A stretch of DNA of 21,217 nt. Origin: Choristocarpus tenellus KU-1152 (lineage: Eukaryota > Phaeophyceae). The stretch lies in assembly GCA_964200185.2 (NCBI GenBank), contig CAXNAD020000358.1:1-21217 (forward strand). The letters are read 5' to 3'. A program made the translations under genes and the position numbers. Under the pieces are notes generated by a model. It saw nothing but the letters and a program-made list of their open reading frames with translations. It searched no databases and was not told the DNA's origin. This document shows, one piece after another, positions 16,802 to 21,217 of this stretch; the first letter of the stretch is position 1, and each line of letters opens with the position of its first letter.

Positions 16802-18570
16802 GGTCACTCCAAACCACCCGATCTTACTTCAAGCAGATGTTATCTTCAATATGAACAAATGTCATATGAATATCATCATGTTCAAGATAGGTCACCTTCA
16901 GCGTATACCTTCTGCGGAAGAATTCAAAGAAAAATAGGTTGGAGGGGTATCCTTAAATTAGCAACAATTGCTATTAATACAGGGGTCCTTGTGATACTGG
17001 TTTGTCCTTTCCCCTACCACCTATGTAAAATGTAAGAGGGCGTAATAGTATTATATAGGAAGAATGTTACGACAATATGCCCTCCAACATCTTGGTGAGT
17101 AATGTTTTTTCTTTGGGAGGGGAATTGATATTAAGATAATGCGAACGACTTACTCTTGAATTGTAAATGGAGATACATCATGAAACGTAGCATGGTTAAA
17201 CGTTTAGCGCAATAGTAACCTTAAACCTTATTGGGGGAATTTATTTTGTCGTTACAAAAAAAAAATGAAAAATGGAAGTATGACCTTTTTCGTTCCACAA
17301 GACATTCGCAAGCTTTGTCGCAGGTTTGAAAAGAACGGCAGTGAAGTAGATTGATTTTGTTCAATTCCGAACTCCATGTAGAGGATTGGGAGGACCAACA
17401 CAGGAGGAGTACTGACAACCCCCCCCCCCGAACATAAGCGTGGGTGGAGCAGCATGAAATATTTCCGTGAAGGACTCTCATCCCAACGGAGACGTGTGCA
17501 AAGTAAATTGGAAACGGGATATTTATCATAAGTTCTTTTTTGTTGTTTGTTTTTGTTCAGGCATGGAAACATTGTTGTAAAAGAAGCAGCGATTTATGTA
17601 TGTAGGTTCATGCATGTAAGAAACAAAATGGTGTTATGTATCTGTTGATGTAGAGACAATGCGATGTGGTTAGAAATATCACAGTCTCAATAGTGGTGAT
17701 GGTATTGTTTGATGGTACGTAGTAGGTGAGATTGCTTGAGGGAGGAGGGTATTGGGTGCGGGGGGGTGATGGACAATTGCAATATTATACGCATGTTCTG
17801 TGGTAGTGCAAGTGTACTGGAACAGATGGAACACGTCAGAAAGGTATGGTTGTTGCCTGTTGAGTGTACAACGAAGTCATTGTAGTCCCACTTGATCCTT
17901 GCATGCATGTTGTGTTTGATCCAAAAAAGAGTGGAATATCGGACTTTTTCTCCTCAAGTAAATATGTAGTAACAGGCGGCGAAGAAGATAAGGTACTGCC
18001 TTGGTATGAAGGAATGGAAGGAATGAGAGTCACATAGGTCCTATCTTGCCCATACACTCAAGGCAGCACATATACCCTGCTCAAACATATGGGTTATGTG
18101 CTTGTCACTGCAGGATAACGATTGCTTTATCCAACAATGAGCAAGTCTCACTTGTTCGTTTCAAATATGCAAAGACACAGTTCTCAGAAAGCGTGACGAC
18201 CAACATGTTTAAACTTTTGCAGTGAAACGGGAAGCTTGCATCATGAACGAAGGCAGGCAGTTGCTGTCGGTCATGACATCCGCATTGAGTTATGTCAATA
18301 TCTCAAAATTATTCCAACTGCAGGGGTGGGAACACAACTACTGAGGTAGAAGAGAGCTGTCAGCCCTGTCGTTCATCCGTCAGTGAAATTCAGCAGGTCC
18401 AAACTGTACATCTGTACACCGTGGCTACATCCCACCTTCTACACAATAGATTGTATACAACTACACAATTGGTGGTAACATATTACAGATTACTACGAGA
18501 GAGGAATGCGAATTACATCACAGAGAAGATAGTAATATCTATTCATACACACATATGGACCGCCGTGTGA
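16802..18570. other. Region without a supported gene
   Basis: Only short frames overlap on both strands. Minus-strand frames at 18057-17836 and 17908-17687 read plausibly in part (MHARIKWDYNDFVVHSTG) but overlap in different frames and have no domain I know. A run of 11 C lies at 17419-17429, and G-rich tracts at 17761 could form structured DNA. Plus-strand frame 18292-18570 starts at a real ATG but is Thr/Tyr-rich and unconvincing. Confidence 0.4.
17419..17429 (+). repeat. Poly-C homopolymer
   Basis: Eleven C in a row within ACAACC...CGAAC. The length of such runs is often misread in short-read assemblies. Confidence 0.8.
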
Positions 18571-18837
18571 TCACTGCTGTCGTTTTGGAGATAAGCACTT
18601 CTTCCTCTTCAAAAGACACCTACAATGTACCTTGGAGTATATGTCGCCATCTATGTTCACATGATTGCCACAACAAGTCCGTTGTATCATGTTCGTCCGC
18701 GAAGCAATCCATGCAAGCAAATTGAGGAATAGTGAGGAAATATCAATGTCGCACCAGTACATGTTACCTTTGTAAAACGGTTCAGCATACTTGTAGTTGG
18801 CGAGAGATTGTCCGTCAACTTCTCTGACATTCAGCAC
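18571..18837 (-). CDS. Possible minus-strand exon(s) of an unrecognised gene
   Basis: The frame runs 88 residues from ATG 18837, with coding-like segments VREVDGQSLANYKYAEPFYK and SSLFLNLLAWIASRTNM. Two donor-like sites fall inside it: TTTACAAAG|GTAACA after AEPFYK, and CTCCAAG|GTACAT after DIYSK. An acceptor-like TGTCAG at about 18824 lies near its start. It may be one or two exons rather than a whole gene. Four Cys in the second half (TCCGNH, CRC) could bind metal, but the spacing fits no family I know. Confidence 0.25.
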   Translation of the reverse strand: MLNVREVDGQSLANYKYAEPFYKGNMYWCDIDISSLFLNLLAWIASRTNMIQRTCCGNHVNIDGDIYSKVHCRCLLKRKKCLSPKRQQ

Positions 18838-19920
18838 ATATTAGCATTCTCGCAGCTTCAATGGAAAATCGTATCCGGAAGTAGATTGGGAAAATGCCCA
18901 CCTACTTTATGTGCCCATGTGAATTAACAACACTGAGACAAGAAATTATTACCTCACATATGTTCCCAATTGAGTCAAAGTATCTTAAAGGGTAGAGTTG
19001 CGTCCATTAGGGGGCAAAATCCAATGTTCCGATTTGGATGTAATTATGGCTATCGTGTTTGTTAGGAAGTGTCAATATTCTTGTTCTGGACACACTTTTT
19101 TCATAATGTATACATTTTACCTACTCTTAAACATTTCGGAATGGGAAAAATGCCATCAAAAACCTGTGGGAAGTCAAGCTCCAAACGGAAAAACATGGCA
19201 AAACTCATACCCTCTAAGATACTTTCACTCGATTATCTCTTTGCCCTTACATGTTACACATGTTTACTCGCAGAATCATCAGCAACTTGGTTCACCTTCC
19301 AGCAACAGTAATGCATAGGAAAATTCTACGGCAGAAAAGAAAAGGACTATAGTGTCTTAGAGGGATGTGTGTGTACCTACGTGGTTTGTTTGGGGGCTGA
19401 TGGGGTATTATAAGATAACCCAGTTTGATGCCCCTTTGTGGTCTAGACAGGTGGATGGAGAAGGAAGGTGCACCTATACGAAGGGAAATGCCCTTATATC
19501 TGACACACTCGTTCGTATGGCATGAAATCACCACAGGATAATATAGTACAGGGCTTGAATGGACGTCTGACCCTCCCTCGAGGATAATATGGGTCAGAAG
19601 ACACAAAATCTTTTAAGACACATCTCTATTATTGTGACAACAGGTTAAGCAGGGGCTTCTAAAGGAAAAATTATATCCTAACCACCATCTACCCCATACT
19701 ACTTCCTTTGAACCAATATTTTCTCGGACAGAACGCAATACCATCATCACCAATCATGAGAATTGTTCCACCACACTTTTGATGTAGTGATGCAATTGAT
19801 ATAGGGTGTGTGAGCAAAGTTACAAAGCATATTCACTGCTTTGACTCAACATGTCATAGAGGCTAACCTATTGGTGGTGATCTTTTTCATTTCAATGAAA
19901 CCCTGCTCCTAAAGGTTGGC
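18838..19920. other. Region without a supported gene
   Basis: A plus-strand frame at 19069-19311 has a basic segment (MGKMPSKTCGKSSSKRKNM) but is overlapped by another plus-strand frame and gives no recognisable domain. A minus-strand frame (19292-19606) is also unconvincing. There are no clear repeats. Confidence 0.4.
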
Positions 19921-20334
19921 ATGGAAACAATAAATGCTGGAGCTCCATGCCCATCTCTTCAGATTAACCAGCAATCCAGTTTACCTGCCCGTAGGACAGC
20001 GTCATCTTGTCAAAGAATCGAGAGATGTACAAGATTGGAAGAAAGTTTACTAATACAAAGTCATCACGGAGTCCAGGGACCGCAGCATCTCGTACCCCAA
20101 ACTCTGGCTATTGATTTGGGCAATAGGCAAGATAACAAGCAGCTGAAAAAGCAGTTTATGAACCTCTAAGAGGCCCGGATAACAATGCTATCTGATGAGA
20201 GCAAGAGCAGGAGAGGTCTTGAGGCACTTGCAGCTATGGCAATAGAAATGGAGAACTTGAGGATGGAACTAATTTATGGTGAAAGAGAGTGCAAAATAAC
20301 ATTGGGAAACTCCAGGCAAGGAGTATTCATTTGA
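19921..20334 (+). pseudogene. Coiled-coil-like frame interrupted by an in-frame TAA
   Basis: ATG 19921 opens 82 codons, with Gln/Ser/Arg-rich residues leading into helix-forming ones (NRQDNKQLKKQFMNL). TAA at 20167-20169 then interrupts. The same frame continues for 54 codons to TGA at 20332-20334, with strongly helical content (EARITMLSDESKSRRGLEAL, MAIEMENLRMELIYGEREC). The continuity across the stop, in both frame and character, points to a damaged gene or a sequencing error. TAA decoded as Gln is unlikely, because no in-frame TAA or TAG is needed inside the IF-2 exons. Not recognised. Confidence 0.35.
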
Positions 20335-20777
20335 GTTAATGTGTTGAAGTCCTGTGGAGTGTATTCTTCACTATATCAACTCCACGACATATCTTCCGGG
20401 TGCTTTCGAACACCAACATTAGCATTTTTCAAACTGAGGCCCAGTGGTCTTGACTGGCAACAGGCGCTTAAGTACCTCTAATGAATCCAAATGATCGTGA
20501 CTGAAGCCATCAATTTCTGCAACGTAGTCAAGGCTCTCAGGCCTTTGCTACAGCACAGATGGAAGAAATATGGGATCTTCTATCTCGCTGAGGCGAGATG
20601 ATGGTTAACTGCACGGTTAGTACCACAGTTGTTGCTCATAACGATCAAGGTGCTAGACGCAACGGGCAAGAGAGCACAGCGAGTGGTGGACAAATATACT
20701 ACCCTACAGGCCATATATATCGTTGGATGAAGCATGGAAATGGTGGAGGGGTAGACTTGCGGCGATGGTGAAAGTGA
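20335..20777. other. Region without a supported gene
   Basis: Short overlapping plus-strand fragments read like decayed coding sequence (for example AINFCNVVKALRPLLQHRW near 20500-20580). Each ends in a stop within 40 codons and none can be joined with good splice sites. This may be the remains of the same unit as 19921-20334. Confidence 0.3.
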
Positions 20778-21128
20778 GCTTCAAGGCTATGGAAGAGGAG
20801 ACAAATTCACTTTCCTCTGAGGCAAGGAACGCATCGCACTAGCAAGTTCAATGGTTGTATTGCTGCATCCTTTCCAGAGAATAGGACACTTTTGATAAGA
20901 GGCCCAGTATGGAATCAAGCAGGTATTGACCTGTACAATCGAATCAGACAGAATAGCAGACTTTTGAGTCAGGAGTTCTGTGGCGACCGTTTCGTTTGTG
21001 GTCAGTGTCCACAGCATAACAGCGTATCTGATGTTTCACGTTTCGCAGAGTTTCACAAAAAAAACATCATCGAAGTGCTGAATATGTGTTATAGCACTCT
21101 CCATAGGCTACCTCCACGGGATGTATAG
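20778..21128 (+). CDS. Open plus-strand frame, possible exon of unknown protein
   Basis: Between stops, 116 codons are open. There is no ATG until near the end, so it could only be an internal or last exon. It contains a Cys pair (CGQCPQH) preceded by another Cys (FCGDRF), which might form a small metal site, followed by a helical part (RFAEFHKKNIIEVLNMCYSTL). An opposite-strand frame (20787-21017) overlaps. No domain recognised. Confidence 0.22.
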   Translation, partial: ASRLWKRRQIHFPLRQGTHRTSKFNGCIAASFPENRTLLIRGPVWNQAGIDLYNRIRQNSRLLSQEFCGDRFVCGQCPQHNSVSDVSRFAEFHKKNIIEVLNMCYSTLHRLPPRDV

Positions 21129-21204
21129 CTCCATTCCAAAAGCCTATAGGACCCAAAGTATCTGGGAGGGTGGGGGGGATCTACACCAGGGTGTCCATTT
21201 GGAC

Positions 21205-21217
21205 AGATCGGAAAGCG
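21205..21217 (+). other. Probable residual sequencing adapter at contig end
   Basis: The final 13 bases, AGATCGGAAAGCG, equal the start of the common Illumina adapter (AGATCGGAAGAGCG) with one G missing, and they end exactly at the window boundary. They are unlikely to be genomic. Confidence 0.6.

Noticed and set aside
20682-20771. Short plus-strand frame resembling the start of a histone H2A fold (YPTGHIYRWMKHGN)
   Set aside because: The likeness covers about 13 residues with five identities. It stops 10 codons later, and no other frame continues the histone fold.
1-21217. CRISPR array, rRNA, reverse transcriptase, integrase or viral genes
   Set aside because: No regularly spaced repeats, no rRNA-like tracts and no catalytic motifs of these enzymes were found in the frames read.

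Overview
The window is eukaryotic nuclear DNA. The two genes that can be read are broken into short exons by GT-AG introns of about 67 to 1270 bases, intergenic DNA is long, and there are no bacterial operons or ribosome-binding sites. The organism cannot be named from the sequence. A short run of TTAGGG units and an organellar translation factor whose GTPase motifs differ from the textbook ones would fit a protist or alga, but that is only an inference. The last 13 bases look like a damaged Illumina adapter, so the window is probably a whole short contig.

Layout. Positions 1-200 carry the open tail of a plus-strand reading frame. Positions 315-1650 hold diverged duplicated segments beside telomere-like hexamers. 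Positions 1683-2521 contain charged, low-complexity minus-strand frames of doubtful status. Positions 2522-4410 have no convincing gene, but include a cluster of ACAGGT hexamers. The central block is two minus-strand genes in tandem. The first in transcription order is an unrecognised gene (14003 to 10294), for which I could chain 12 phase-consistent exons into about 612 residues. It is followed 105 bases later by a nine-exon gene for an organellar, probably mitochondrial, translation initiation factor IF-2 (10188 to 4411, 786 or 796 residues). IF-2 is the only product recognised with confidence.

Positions 14004-21217 are gene-poor and repeat-bearing. They hold a 228-codon uninterrupted minus-strand frame (15847-16533) bracketed by 43-base direct repeats, a charged plus-strand frame that contains one of those repeats, a plus-strand coiled-coil-like frame broken by an in-frame TAA (19921-20334), and several weak frames. 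None of these was recognised.

Functionally, only IF-2 can be placed: it would bring initiator tRNA to organellar ribosomes. Its reconstruction shows three unusual points: Gln where the G3 motif normally has the catalytic His (DTPGQ), a changed P-loop (GHYNHGKTT), and no visible C-terminal C2 domain, the part that binds formylmethionyl-tRNA in bacterial IF-2. No viral, toxin, CRISPR, rRNA or convincing tRNA sequence was found.
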